A DNA stretch of 64,000 nucleotides from an uncultured Roseobacter sp. (GCF_947491795.1 NZ_CANLKW010000002.1:360001-424000), one strand, 5' to 3'; positions 1-8,889 are shown, counted from the first letter of the stretch. The notes: generated by a model not told the origin, from the sequence alone. Numbers and translations are program-made.

Positions 1-505
<505 letters not shown>

Positions 506-631
506 GAGATACCCGCAGGCAGCGTCCCGCAACAAAGGGAGCCGGCCGTTATTCTGAATGTGAGGTCTGCGCCATCCCCGGACGGGGTGGTAAGCGCTGT
601 GTAATCAGCCCGGGCGCCCGAGTCAATCTGG

Positions 632-1081
632 TCAGAACCGCACGACCACAGAGAGTACGATAACAACCATCAGAATGGTCGGTACTTCGTTCATCATGCG
701 GTACTGGCGGCCGGTCAGCTCATTTTCTGCGCGCATGAAGTCCTTCCGGCGTTTACCCAGCCAGTGATGAAACCAGGTCATCCCCAGCACACTGGCCGCT
801 TTGGTCCAGGGCCAGATCTCTTCCCAGCTGACGATTCCCGGCGTGAAGACAAGGCACAGACCAAAGACCCATGTTGCGACCATCGCGGGGTTCATGATTG
901 CCCTGAGCAGTCGGCGTTCCATTGTCTGGAACATCTCGTGGGTCTCACCGCTTTGTCCGACCTGTTCTGTGTGATAAACATACAGACGGGGCAGATAAAA
1001 CAGACCAGCCATCCACGCGATGACAGACATGATATGAAATGCTTTGATCCAGGGATAACCCTGAACAAGAAGGTCTGACAT
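632..1081 (-). CDS. hemJ: Protoporphyrinogen IX oxidase HemJ
   Basis: HemJ is a small membrane protein that oxidises protoporphyrinogen IX to protoporphyrin IX, the penultimate step of haem synthesis, in organisms without HemG or HemY-type oxidases. The 149-residue product has about four transmembrane helices. It has the family signature near the N-terminus (WIKAFHIMSVIAWMAGLFYL), including the conserved His in the first helix, and a second conserved block around FHHWLGKRRKDF. Length matches the family. It is transcribed away from the AT-rich origin-like gap and toward rho, 126 bp downstream. Confidence 0.92.
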   Translation of the reverse strand: MSDLLVQGYPWIKAFHIMSVIAWMAGLFYLPRLYVYHTEQVGQSGETHEMFQTMERRLLRAIMNPAMVATWVFGLCLVFTPGIVSWEEIWPWTKAASVLGMTWFHHWLGKRRKDFMRAENELTGRQYRMMNEVPTILMVVIVLSVVVRF

Positions 1082-1161
1082 GGCTTTCTCCGGTCTGGTC
1101 CTCTCTTAATAATTAATAAAGAAAGAGAAAAGGATGATGATTTTGTAGGGGGACGATCTTC

Positions 1162-1170
1162 TGTGGATTA
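1162..1170 (-). promoter_or_regulatory. DnaA box, one mismatch
   Basis: TGTGGATTA on the plus strand reads TAATCCACA on the minus strand, one mismatch from TTATCCACA. It lies at the hemJ-proximal side of the origin-like gap, next to the AT-rich stretch. Confidence 0.55.
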
Positions 1171-1302
1171 TGGTGTTGTCCGATGTGTTCTGAACAGGTG
1201 GAAAAAACATTACGAAAATACGCACAGAATTCGTGTTTCTGAAATTACACAATTATTGCAATATGTTGTGCGGAACAGACTTCGACAAAATCCGGTGAAA
1301 CC

Positions 1303-1311
1303 TGTGGATAG
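1303..1311 (-). promoter_or_regulatory. DnaA box, one mismatch
   Basis: TGTGGATAG on the plus strand reads CTATCCACA on the minus strand, with only the first base off consensus. It lies near the middle of the origin-like gap. Confidence 0.55.
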
Positions 1312-1444
1312 TTGAGTGGAAACTCTTTTTTGCACAGGCGCTGATTTATCCTTGTCAGACCTGTATCAAATCCCTGGTAAATCCGTGGCGAATGATGGTT
1401 TATGAACGGGGCCAACCAGGCTGCGTTTTTTCGCGAAACAACCC

Positions 1445-1459
1445 TTAACAAATCCTTAA
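1445..1459 (+). promoter_or_regulatory. CtrA binding box (perfect TTAA-N7-TTAA)
   Basis: TTAA at 1445-1448 and TTAA at 1456-1459 are separated by exactly seven bases and followed by C, giving the full CtrA consensus TTAA-N7-TTAAC. It lies 14 bp from the perfect DnaA box at 1474-1482. In the Caulobacter origin, CtrA and DnaA sites are interleaved in the same way. Confidence 0.7.
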
Positions 1460-1473
1460 CACTGCACACAGGC

Positions 1474-1482
1474 TTATCCACA
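1474..1482 (+). promoter_or_regulatory. DnaA box (perfect), overlapping the maf start codon
   Basis: TTATCCACA matches the DnaA consensus at all nine positions. Its last base is the A of the maf ATG (1482-1484), so it marks the right border of the origin-like gap and may also place DnaA over the start of the maf transcript. Confidence 0.75.
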
Positions 1483-2081
1483 TGTCCCAGCCTCTTATCC
1501 TCGCCTCCGGATCGGAAATCAGGGCTCAGCTGCTGTCTCAGGCCGGTGTCCGTCATACCGTTCTGCCCGCCCGGGTAGACGAGGACATGGTACGACAGTC
1601 ACTGCAGGCCGAGGACGCATCGCCGCGTGATGTGGCGGATACCCTGGCGGAACTCAAAGCGCGTAAAGTCAGCGAAAAGTCTCCCGGTGCTCTGGTGCTG
1701 GGCTGTGACCAGGTCCTGGATCACGAGGGAGGGATTCTGAGCAAACCACAAACGCCCGACGCGGCAGTGGCCCAGTTACGTGCGATGCGGTCCGGGCGGC
1801 ACATACTTCTGTCAGCTGCTGTGGTCTGCGAAGATGGCAAACCGATCTGGCGGCATGTGGGCCAGGTCCGGCTTTATATGCGCGACGCGTCGGATGAATT
1901 TATCGACGGATATGTCGCGCGCAACTGGGACAGCATCCGCCATTCCGTTGGAGCCTACAAACTCGAGGAAGAAGGCGTGCGCCTGTTCACCAGGATCGAG
2001 GGCGACTATTTTAACGTTCTGGGACTGCCTCTTCTGGAACTCCTGTCCTGGCTGACACTGCGTGGGGATCTGGAAAGATGA
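1482..2081 (+). CDS. maf: Maf family nucleotide pyrophosphatase
   Basis: Maf proteins hydrolyse non-canonical or modified nucleoside triphosphates to monophosphates. The 199-residue product begins with the family motif (LILASGSEIRAQLL, the S-R/E-R loop) directly after the ATG. It also has the conserved GCDQVLDHEG and later VGAYKLEEEG and DYFNVLGLPL blocks. The start is fixed by the motif. No Shine-Dalgarno sequence is visible upstream, where a DnaA box reaches the start codon. Its stop overlaps the aroE start (ATGA, 2078-2081), so maf opens the maf-aroE-coaE-dnaQ operon. Confidence 0.92.
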   Translation: MSQPLILASGSEIRAQLLSQAGVRHTVLPARVDEDMVRQSLQAEDASPRDVADTLAELKARKVSEKSPGALVLGCDQVLDHEGGILSKPQTPDAAVAQLRAMRSGRHILLSAAVVCEDGKPIWRHVGQVRLYMRDASDEFIDGYVARNWDSIRHSVGAYKLEEEGVRLFTRIEGDYFNVLGLPLLELLSWLTLRGDLER

Positions 2082-2911
2082 GCCAAAACAAAATTCCACT
2101 GGCCGGGGTGATCGGGTGCCCGATTGCGCATTCACGGTCTCCGCAGCTTCATGGCCACTGGCTGAGTGCGAATAACGTGGCCGGTTTCTATGTGCCCATG
2201 GATATTGCGCCGGATGATCTGGAAACCATGTTGCGGGCGCTGCCCAAAGCCGGGTTTGTCGGAGTAAACGTGACGATCCCGCACAAAGAGGCGGCATTGC
2301 AGATCGCCGATGAGGTGTCTGAACGGGCGCGGCTGATCGGTGCTGCGAACACGCTGACCTTTCTGCCCGACGGTCGTATCCACGCCGACAATACCGATGG
2401 TTATGGTTTTCTGACCAATCTGCGGGCCGGTGCTCCCGAATGGGAACCCGCATCAGGCCCGGCAGTTGTTCTGGGTGCCGGGGGTGCTGCGCGCGCGGTC
2501 CTTGTGTCGTTGCTGGAGGCCGGCGTGCCAAAGATTACGCTGAGCAACAGAACGCAGGCACGGGCCGAACAGTTACAGACAGAATTCGGGGACAGAATAA
2601 CGGTTCAGCCCTGGGATACGATCACAGACAGCTTTCCGGCGGCGGCCCTGCTGGTGAACACCACGTCGCTGGGCATGACGGGCAAGCCGCCGCTGGACAT
2701 GGACCTGAACATGCTGAACGCCCAGGCGGTTGTAACCGATCTGGTGTACACACCATTGCAGACGGGTCTGTTGCAACAGGCCGCCGCGCGGGGCTGCACC
2801 ACGGTTGACGGGCTTGGCATGCTGCTGCACCAGGGCGCCCCCGGTTTTGCGCGCTGGTTTGGGGCAGAGCCCGTTGTCGATGATGCATTACGCCGGGCCG
2901 TTCTGGGATGA
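2078..2911 (+). CDS. aroE: Shikimate dehydrogenase (NADP+)
   Basis: AroE reduces 3-dehydroshikimate to shikimate in aromatic amino acid synthesis. The 277-residue protein has the substrate-binding N-terminal region (GCPIAHSRSPQLHG; the catalytic Lys in NVTIPHKEA, about residues 63-71; NTDGYGF at 107-113). Its NADP-binding domain contains GAGGAARAV (about 133-141) and the NRT motif that prefers NADP. Length matches the family. It overlaps maf and coaE by 4 bp on each side, so translational coupling is likely. Confidence 0.95.
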   Translation: MSQNKIPLAGVIGCPIAHSRSPQLHGHWLSANNVAGFYVPMDIAPDDLETMLRALPKAGFVGVNVTIPHKEAALQIADEVSERARLIGAANTLTFLPDGRIHADNTDGYGFLTNLRAGAPEWEPASGPAVVLGAGGAARAVLVSLLEAGVPKITLSNRTQARAEQLQTEFGDRITVQPWDTITDSFPAAALLVNTTSLGMTGKPPLDMDLNMLNAQAVVTDLVYTPLQTGLLQQAAARGCTTVDGLGMLLHQGAPGFARWFGAEPVVDDALRRAVLG

Positions 2912-3501
2912 GTTTCGTGCTGGCGCTGACCGGGTCAATCGGGATGGGAAAATCCACAACCGCGCAGATGTTTGCCGATGAAGGCTGCGCGCTCTGGGAT
3001 GCGGATGCCGCCGTGCACCGGCTCTATGCTGCGGGCGGTGCGGCTGTTGATCCTGTCGCGGCGGTCTTTCCCGATGCTGTTGTGGCGGGCGCAGTTTCAC
3101 GCGACAGGCTGCGTAACATCATCAGCGCGGACCCGACAGTGCTGAAACAGATCGAAGAGATCGTGCACCCCCTGGTCGCTGCGGACAGACAAAGCTTTCT
3201 GGAAAACACCACGGCAGATATCGTCGTGCTGGATATCCCGCTGCTGTTTGAAACCGGTGGTGAGCGCATCGCGGATGCTGTCGCATGTGTCACTGTTCCG
3301 CACAAAATACAGGAAAAACGCGTTTTGGACCGGGGAACAATGACTGCCGAACAGTTCCACCAGATCCGCAATAAACAGATGCCGAACGATGAAAAATGCG
3401 CGCGTTCAGATTTTGTGATCGTAACGGATACGGTTGAACACGCCCGCGCCCAGGTGCAGAATGTGGTGAAACAGATCAGGGGCCGGGCAGCCGATGCGTG
3501 A
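2908..3501 (+). CDS. coaE: Dephospho-CoA kinase
   Basis: CoaE phosphorylates dephospho-CoA at the 3'-hydroxyl, the last step of coenzyme A synthesis. The 197-residue protein starts with a P-loop (LTGSIGMGKST, residues 7-17) and has DADAAVH, the HPLVAAD block and the DIPLLFETGG motif around residues 107-116, in the family order. Its ATG overlaps the aroE stop, and its stop lies 8 bp inside dnaQ. Confidence 0.95.
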   Translation: MSFVLALTGSIGMGKSTTAQMFADEGCALWDADAAVHRLYAAGGAAVDPVAAVFPDAVVAGAVSRDRLRNIISADPTVLKQIEEIVHPLVAADRQSFLENTTADIVVLDIPLLFETGGERIADAVACVTVPHKIQEKRVLDRGTMTAEQFHQIRNKQMPNDEKCARSDFVIVTDTVEHARAQVQNVVKQIRGRAADA

Positions 3502-4180
3502 AGTCGTTCTCGATACAGAAACCACCGGCTTTGATCCGGAATCCGGTGATCGGATTGTGGAAATCGGTGCCGTGGAACTGCAGGGTCATATGGCCACGGG
3601 CCGGACCTATCACCAGTACATCAACCCTGAACGCGCGATGCCCGAAGAAGCCTTTCAGGTGCACGGTCTGGGCGATGACTTTTTGCGCGACAAACCAAAG
3701 TTTGCCGAGGTCGGTCAGGCTTTTCTGGATTTTATCGGCGACGCGAAACTGGTCATTCACAACGCGGCGTTCGACATTAAATTCCTGAACGCAGAGCTGA
3801 AGTGGATGGGTCTGCCCCAGATCCCATGGGAGCAGGCCATCGATACCCTGGCCATAGCACGCAAACGGTTTCCCGGCTCGCCCGCTTCACTGGATGCGCT
3901 GTGCCGCCGGTTCAATATCGACAATTCGTCGCGCACGTTGCACGGCGCGCTGCTGGACAGTGAAATTCTGGCCGAGGTCTATCTGGAGCTTATCGGCGGG
4001 CGGCAGCCGGATTTCGGACTGTCGACCTCTGCACAGAAAGCGGATGGCGATACCACGCCGGACTGGTCGCCGCGCCCGCGCCCGACACCTTTGCCGTCAC
4101 GTCTGACACAGAGCGAGGCCGCCGCCCATGCCGAATTTGTGGCGAAACTGGGCGACGACGCTTTGTGGGGAAAAGCCTGA
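3494..4180 (+). CDS. dnaQ: DNA polymerase III epsilon subunit (3'-5' proofreading exonuclease)
   Basis: DnaQ proofreads for the replicative polymerase. In the 228-residue protein, ExoI (VLDTETTGFDP) has the metal-binding DxE at residues 6-8, ExoII is HNAAFDIKFLN, and ExoIII is HGALLDSEILAEVYLEL with the catalytic His and Asp. This is a DEDDh-type exonuclease. Past about residue 180 the tail probably contains the contact to the polymerase alpha subunit. It is the last gene of the maf operon and ends 2 bp before the convergent secB stop; no terminator is visible there. Confidence 0.95.
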   Translation: MREVVLDTETTGFDPESGDRIVEIGAVELQGHMATGRTYHQYINPERAMPEEAFQVHGLGDDFLRDKPKFAEVGQAFLDFIGDAKLVIHNAAFDIKFLNAELKWMGLPQIPWEQAIDTLAIARKRFPGSPASLDALCRRFNIDNSSRTLHGALLDSEILAEVYLELIGGRQPDFGLSTSAQKADGDTTPDWSPRPRPTPLPSRLTQSEAAAHAEFVAKLGDDALWGKA

Positions 4181-4182
4181 GA

Positions 4183-4686
4183 TCAGGCGTCTGCCTTTGG
4201 CGCTTCTTCGGACTGTCGACGCGCCAGCTCGTTCCGGTAAAGCGACAGGAAATCGATGTTTTCCAGGTTCAGCGGCGGGAAGCCACCGTCGCGCGTGATG
4301 TCGCTGACCACACGACGCAGGAACGGGAAAATCATGCGCGGGCATTCGATCAGCAGGAAAGGATGCAGCTGGTCATCCGGCACGTTCTCGATGTGGAAAA
4401 TACCGGAATATTCGATTTCCAGCACAAAAAGCGTGACGTCGCCCTCTTTCGCCTTAGAGGTGATGTTCAGCTTGATGACTGATTCATACTGGTTCTCGGC
4501 AGAGCGCTTTTTGCCATCCAGATTGACCTGGACCTGAACGTCCGGGGTTGTATCGGCGGGCGCGCCTTTTTGTGCCATGATGTTCTCGAAAGACAGGTCA
4601 CGGATGAACTGTCCCAGAACCCGCATCTGCGGTGCCTGCACCTGCTGCTGCCCGTTCGGCTGTGCTTGTGCTTCTTCGTCTGCCAT
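4183..4686 (-). CDS. secB: Protein-export chaperone SecB
   Basis: SecB is a tetrameric cytosolic chaperone that keeps precursors unfolded and hands them to SecA. The 167-residue protein has the SecB core from about residue 20 (VLGQFIRDLSFENIM) through FLLIECPRMIFPFLRRVVSD and the GGFPPLNLENIDFLSLY block. The short Gln-rich N-terminus and acidic/Ala C-terminus are typical of alphaproteobacteria. It lies 59 bp downstream of fxsA on the same strand and may be cotranscribed with it. Confidence 0.95.
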   Translation of the reverse strand: MADEEAQAQPNGQQQVQAPQMRVLGQFIRDLSFENIMAQKGAPADTTPDVQVQVNLDGKKRSAENQYESVIKLNITSKAKEGDVTLFVLEIEYSGIFHIENVPDDQLHPFLLIECPRMIFPFLRRVVSDITRDGGFPPLNLENIDFLSLYRNELARRQSEEAPKADA

Positions 4687-4745
4687 TTGTTACTCCTGAA
4701 GAGAATAGAAAATCTGCGCTGGCTTAACAGCTTGGACCTTTGACC

Positions 4746-5246
4746 TCAATGGTCGGTCCACCCAGAGGGTTTACGGATGGTTTCAGGGTCCCGTTCCACC
4801 TCAGAATATTCGCCGTCAATGACATCACCGGCCGCGGGGCGGTTCCGGCCCGGACTCTGAGGGTGGTGTCCCGGATGCGCGCCGGTCTGGAATGTCTGCA
4901 CATTGATCCGCTTGCGCACCGCGTGAAACACAGATGTCCGGAAAGCCGGAACAAGCAGCAGAAAACCGACAGCGTCCGTGAAAAACCCCGGCGTCAGCAA
5001 TAAAGCGCCCGAAAACAGGATCATTGCACCGTGGACCAGGGGTTCTGTGGGATCCTGCAGTTCAGAAAATGACGACCGCAGCTGTGACATGGCTAGAAGA
5101 CCCTGGTTTCTGACCAGAAATGTGCCCAGCACAGCTGTCAGGACCACAGTCACCAGCGTCCAGCCGAGACCGATCGCGCCCCCGATCTGGATAAAAAGCG
5201 TGATTTCAATCAGCGGTACTGCCAGAAAGGCTACAAACAGCCACAT
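4746..5246 (-). CDS. fxsA: FxsA family membrane protein
   Basis: FxsA is a small cytoplasmic-membrane protein, known in E. coli for relieving F-plasmid exclusion of phage T7; its cellular role is not established. The chosen start (ATG at 5246, 166 residues) follows an AAGGA by 9 bases and puts the first transmembrane helix (MWLFVAFLAVPLIEITLFI) right at the N-terminus, as in the family. Two more hydrophobic segments follow at about residues 25-45 and 72-97. The C-terminus is polar and His/Pro-rich. It diverges from the Tim44-like gene. Confidence 0.85.
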   Translation of the reverse strand: MWLFVAFLAVPLIEITLFIQIGGAIGLGWTLVTVVLTAVLGTFLVRNQGLLAMSQLRSSFSELQDPTEPLVHGAMILFSGALLLTPGFFTDAVGFLLLVPAFRTSVFHAVRKRINVQTFQTGAHPGHHPQSPGRNRPAAGDVIDGEYSEVERDPETIRKPSGWTDH

Positions 5247-5350
5247 TTTCACCCATCCTTTCGTGGGGCCGACGGTGGACTTGACCGTGCCCCGCACCTA
5301 CATAAGGGCTGTGCACAGTTGTTTCCACACGTTCCCCGCATGAGGTACCT

Positions 5351-6013
5351 ATGAATTCGCCCCTGATACAGCTTCTGGTTCTTGCCGGCATCGCTGTTTT
5401 TCTGATCTTACGGCTGAAAAACGTGCTGGGAACCCGCGAGGGATTTGAGCAACCCCCGGCCCAGTCCCCTGTTTCGGGGCGCAGTGAACCGTCGCGCGAT
5501 TTCGAAGTGATCGAGGGCGGTCCGGATCTGGACATCACAGACCACGTTGAGGAAGACAGCCCGGCAGCGCAGGCACTGGCCGACATGAAACGTATTGAGC
5601 CGTCGTTCAGCGTGACAGAATTCCTGGGCGGCGCGCGCGGTGCCTATGAGATGATCGTCATGGGGTACGAAAACGGTGATCTGGATGCGATCCAGCCCTT
5701 TATCGCCGAGGACATCTACGATTCCTTTGTGGAAGGTGTTGCCGCCCGCGAAGATCAGGGTCTGACCATCGAGGCGAACTTTATCGGCGTGCGTGAACTG
5801 AAACTGGTGGATGCCACCCTGGACCCGGATACAAACGAGGCCGAATTGACCATCCGCTTTACCGGTGAGCTGACATCTGCCGTGCGCAATGCCGAAGGTG
5901 AGATCATCGAGGGCAGCACCTCTGAAGTGAAGCGGCAGAAAGATACATGGTCTTTTGCCCGGGTGATGGGCGCGGATGATCCGAATTGGCAGCTCGTATC
6001 CACAGACGCCTGA
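5351..6013 (+). CDS. Tim44/TimA domain protein
   Basis: The 220-residue protein has an N-terminal membrane anchor (LIQLLVLAGIAVFLILRL, about residues 5-22), a polar linker, and a C-terminal Tim44-like domain from about residue 75 (FLGGARGAYEMIVMGYENGD, then IRFTGELTSAV and a final W-containing strand). In mitochondria Tim44 links the TIM23 channel to mtHsp70; the bacterial homologues are membrane-tethered proteins of unclear function. A GAGG lies 5 bases before the ATG. Its stop is overlapped by mltA by 28 bp, and the pair plus the Smr gene form one operon. Confidence 0.85.
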   Translation: MNSPLIQLLVLAGIAVFLILRLKNVLGTREGFEQPPAQSPVSGRSEPSRDFEVIEGGPDLDITDHVEEDSPAAQALADMKRIEPSFSVTEFLGGARGAYEMIVMGYENGDLDAIQPFIAEDIYDSFVEGVAAREDQGLTIEANFIGVRELKLVDATLDPDTNEAELTIRFTGELTSAVRNAEGEIIEGSTSEVKRQKDTWSFARVMGADDPNWQLVSTDA

Positions 6014-7044
6014 CGTCTGCAGCTGCAGGGGTCTGGCTGGGCGTTTGCGCGCTGGCCGTGCCTGTGGCTGCTGAGGTGCAGACAGAAGTCCTGACTTTTG
6101 CAGAACTCGATGGCTGGGCGGATGACGATCACGCGGCGGCCTTTGATGTCTTCCGTTCGACCTGCGCTGACATGAAAGACCCCGACTGGCAGGCCGTTTG
6201 CGCATTTGCCACCAGTGAGCCAGACCCCAGGCAGTTTTTCGAGTTACTGTTCCGCCCGGTGCTGATCACAGATGGTGCTGACCCGTTGTTTACCGGCTAT
6301 TTTGAACCGGAACTGCGTGGTGCCCGGCAACAGTCTGGCGCTTACCGCTATCCGGTCTATGCCATGCCGCCTGAAGCGCGTGCCGTAGATCAGTGGTATT
6401 CCCGCCGCGAACTCCTGGAGACAGGCAAGTTGGCGGGGCGCGGCCTTGAAATTGCCTGGGTCGACGACCCGGTCGAGCTGTTTTTTCTGCAAATCCAGGG
6501 CTCTGGGCGGATCAGTCTGCCCGATGGTGGTAAACTTCGGGTTGGATATGGCGGCGCAAACGGACATCCCTACCGGTCCATCGGTGCAGAGCTTGTGCGG
6601 CGCGGTACCTTTCAGCCGCATCAGGTCAGCGCGACGGTGATCCGGAACTGGGTGCGGGACAACCCGGTTGCGGGCAAAGAGCTGCTGTTTCACAACCCGT
6701 CCTATGTGTTTTTCCGCGAAGTCAGCAAAGTCCCGGCGCACAAAGGCCCGCTTGGGGCGATGAACCGCTCTGTAACCCCGATGCGCTCCATTGCGGTGGA
6801 CCCTGCTTTTGTCCCGCTCGGCGCCCCGGTCTGGGTCGAGAAAGACGGCGCTGATCCGCTGCGGCGTCTGATGATCGCGCAGGATACCGGATCGGCTATC
6901 AAAGGTGCGCAGCGTGCCGATGTCTTCTTTGGCACCGGGGATGCGGCGGGTCGTGCGGCGGGCCAGTTGAAAGACCCGGGTCGCATGGTTGTCCTGTTGC
7001 CGACCCAGCGTGCCTGGGCCATGGCGCCGGAGAACGGGTTGTGA
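5986..7044 (+). CDS. mltA: Membrane-bound lytic murein transglycosylase A family protein
   Basis: MltA cleaves the MurNAc-GlcNAc bond of peptidoglycan, forming 1,6-anhydro-MurNAc. The 352-residue protein has a signal peptide (about residues 10-29, ending near AVPVAAEV) without a lipobox Cys, so it is probably periplasmic rather than lipid-anchored. It has the MltA domain (GYFEPELRGAR) and the C-terminal 3D domain with the catalytic Asp in MIAQDTGSAIKGAQRADVFFG. The start is a TTG inside the end of the Tim44-like gene, the only in-frame start that keeps a full signal peptide. The anhydro-muropeptides it makes could feed the AmgK-MurU recycling enzymes encoded at 19-21 kb. Confidence 0.9.
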   Translation: MAARIHRRLTSAAAGVWLGVCALAVPVAAEVQTEVLTFAELDGWADDDHAAAFDVFRSTCADMKDPDWQAVCAFATSEPDPRQFFELLFRPVLITDGADPLFTGYFEPELRGARQQSGAYRYPVYAMPPEARAVDQWYSRRELLETGKLAGRGLEIAWVDDPVELFFLQIQGSGRISLPDGGKLRVGYGGANGHPYRSIGAELVRRGTFQPHQVSATVIRNWVRDNPVAGKELLFHNPSYVFFREVSKVPAHKGPLGAMNRSVTPMRSIAVDPAFVPLGAPVWVEKDGADPLRRLMIAQDTGSAIKGAQRADVFFGTGDAAGRAAGQLKDPGRMVVLLPTQRAWAMAPENGL

Positions 7045-7637
7045 GCCGTCGCAGGAAACTGGCCCCTGACGAGGTTGCACTCTGGCAGAAGGTGGCGGAC
7101 AGAACCGAGCGTTTGCATACCCGGGAAACTTTTGACCCCGATGCCCTTGCGCCCGCACCGCACCCGGATCCAAAGCCCGTGCTGACCTCTCTGCCGCAGG
7201 GCCGTCCGGGACATCCCCCCAAACCGTCCGCGCGCCGGGTCAGCTATGATCTGGTGCCATCCATGCCCGAGCGTATCCGCAAAACGCCGGTTCAGATGGA
7301 TCAGAAGACTTTTGCGCGCATGGCCCGCGGCAAGCTGAAGCCCGAAGGGCGGATTGACCTGCACGGCATGACGCTGGACCGGGCCCATTCAGCCCTGAGC
7401 CGGTTTATCATGTCGTCCCACGGGTCCGGCAAAAGGCTGGTGCTCGTCATAACGGGCAAGGGTAAAAACCGCGATGACGGCGGCCCCATCCCCGTGCGTT
7501 TCGGTGTGCTGCGGCATCAGGTGCCGCAATGGCTGTCGTCGGCGCCGCTGGCATCAATGGTGCTTCAGGTCAGCGAGGCGCATATCAGCCATGGCGGTGG
7601 CGGCGCCTACTATGTCTATCTCAGGCGGATGCGCTGA
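7041..7637 (+). CDS. Smr/MutS2 domain endonuclease-like protein
   Basis: The 198-residue protein has a C-terminal Smr domain, starting at RIDLHGMTLDRAHSALSRFI (the LDLHG signature) and ending with HGGGGAYYVYLRR. This nicking-nuclease-like domain is found alone or at the C-terminus of MutS2. The N-terminal ~95 residues are polar and Pro/Arg-rich. The GTG start overlaps the mltA stop (GTGA). It ends 17 bp inside the convergent MFS gene. Substrate (DNA or RNA) cannot be decided from the sequence. Confidence 0.88.
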   Translation: MSRRRKLAPDEVALWQKVADRTERLHTRETFDPDALAPAPHPDPKPVLTSLPQGRPGHPPKPSARRVSYDLVPSMPERIRKTPVQMDQKTFARMARGKLKPEGRIDLHGMTLDRAHSALSRFIMSSHGSGKRLVLVITGKGKNRDDGGPIPVRFGVLRHQVPQWLSSAPLASMVLQVSEAHISHGGGGAYYVYLRRMR

Positions 7638-8871
7638 GCGGCAGATCGCGCTGATACCGCAGAATCCCCAGCCCGGCGAGCACAGCCCCGCCAAAATAGA
7701 AAAACGCAATCGGCACCATCTGCCCGGGGAAATCCACGCCCCAGTCAATCAGCAGACCGGTTATCCCCGGACCGATGGCAGAACCGAAAACCATCAGTGC
7801 TGCTGCCGCCGCCTTGATCGCGCCGAGATGACGTGTGCCATAAAACACAGCCCAGAAGGCGGTGGTCGCCGTGCCCTGCATCCCCTGCCCGATCCCAAAA
7901 ATCACCAGCCCCACGCCAGCCATGAAAATCGTGTCCGCAGCGGCAAGGATCAGGAACGACAAACCAAAAGGCACCATCTGAAACGGCATAATCCATTTCA
8001 CACCAAACCGGTCCACTGCCCAGCCCGTGATAAAGGTGAAGGCAATTGATGACAGCGTATAAAAAGGCATCAGTGCAACATAGGACCCAAGGCTCCAGCC
8101 TTTGACCTCTGTCAGGTGCACCTGCTGGAAAAACAGCGCCGTGCCCCAGGCGGATGGCCCGAGGATCAGCGGGAAAAGAATGTAAAAGAGCGGATGGCGC
8201 AGCAGTTCGGCGCGTGTCCAGTGCCGGCCCCCCATGCCGAGGCTTTGCGTGTCTTCGGCCATGGACTGCGGCGTACGTTCCTGGCGCAAAAGGTATTGCA
8301 TCACCGGGATGGTTGCGACAACGCACAGAGCGGCAATGATCCACAGATGACGCCAGTCGATGCTGATCATCAGCCCGACAAAAAGGATCGGCAACAGGGC
8401 CTGGCCCGCCGCAAACCCCATCGACGCCAGTGATATGGCACGGCCCCTGGCGGCAACAAACCACCGCGACATGGCAACAGCACCCAGTTGCGACATCATC
8501 CCCTGGCCCATCAGGCGCAGGGCAAAGATAACAAAAATCAGGACAACTGCCGTCTGCACCATCGCCAGTGCCACGCAGGCCAGCGCCAGCAGGATCATCA
8601 CGCCCAGCGACAACTGCCGCACGCGAAACCGGTCGGTCAGCGCGCCTGCCCAGATCATGGTAAAGGCAGAAAGCGTTGTGCCAATGGTGTAGATGCCGCC
8701 CCATTGCCCGTCTGTCAGGTCAAAGGCGGTTTTGATCTCTCCGGCAAAGAGCGAAATGAAATATGTCTGGCCGAACGACGAGGTAAAACAGAGCAGGAAG
8801 CCCGCCAGCAGAAACAGCCGGTTGTCGATCAGAAAGCGCAGGTATCCCATGCGCTCCGGTTTTGCAGGCAT
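7621..8871 (-). CDS. MFS transporter
   Basis: The 416-residue polytopic protein has about 12 predicted helices and the major facilitator superfamily pattern, including the loop 2-3 motif region (GALTDRFRVRQLS) and the second-half counterpart (GWAVDRFGVKW). The YFISLFAGEIKTAFDLTDGQ start resembles the oxalate/monocarboxylate-type MFS subgroup. The substrate cannot be read from the sequence. It lies 18 bp downstream of hslU on the same strand, and its 3' end overlaps the Smr gene tail-to-tail. Confidence 0.85.
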   Translation of the reverse strand: MPAKPERMGYLRFLIDNRLFLLAGFLLCFTSSFGQTYFISLFAGEIKTAFDLTDGQWGGIYTIGTTLSAFTMIWAGALTDRFRVRQLSLGVMILLALACVALAMVQTAVVLIFVIFALRLMGQGMMSQLGAVAMSRWFVAARGRAISLASMGFAAGQALLPILFVGLMISIDWRHLWIIAALCVVATIPVMQYLLRQERTPQSMAEDTQSLGMGGRHWTRAELLRHPLFYILFPLILGPSAWGTALFFQQVHLTEVKGWSLGSYVALMPFYTLSSIAFTFITGWAVDRFGVKWIMPFQMVPFGLSFLILAAADTIFMAGVGLVIFGIGQGMQGTATTAFWAVFYGTRHLGAIKAAAAALMVFGSAIGPGITGLLIDWGVDFPGQMVPIAFFYFGGAVLAGLGILRYQRDLPLSASA

Positions 8872-8889
8872 CCGCGCCGATGAAAAGCC

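Larger units (their letters stand above)
1082..1481. other. oriC: Candidate chromosomal replication origin (oriC)
   Basis: This 400-bp gap between divergent hemJ and maf has no convincing gene. It is clearly more AT-rich than its surroundings (runs around 1105-1135 and 1200-1260). It holds a perfect DnaA box (1474-1482), two one-mismatch boxes (1162-1170, 1303-1311), weaker boxes (1197-1205, 1346-1354), a perfect CtrA box (1445-1459) and an IHF-like site at 1364-1376 (one mismatch to WATCAANNNNTTR). The gene order hemJ/rho | maf-aroE-coaE-dnaQ-secB matches the origin-proximal order known from Caulobacter. I see no GANTC site in it. Origin function is inferred, not shown. Confidence 0.75.

Noticed and set aside
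1245..1556. A 103-codon leftward reading frame across the origin gap and maf start
   Set aside because: It overlaps the well-supported maf start, has no family similarity that I can see and covers the DnaA/CtrA sites; it is probably chance.
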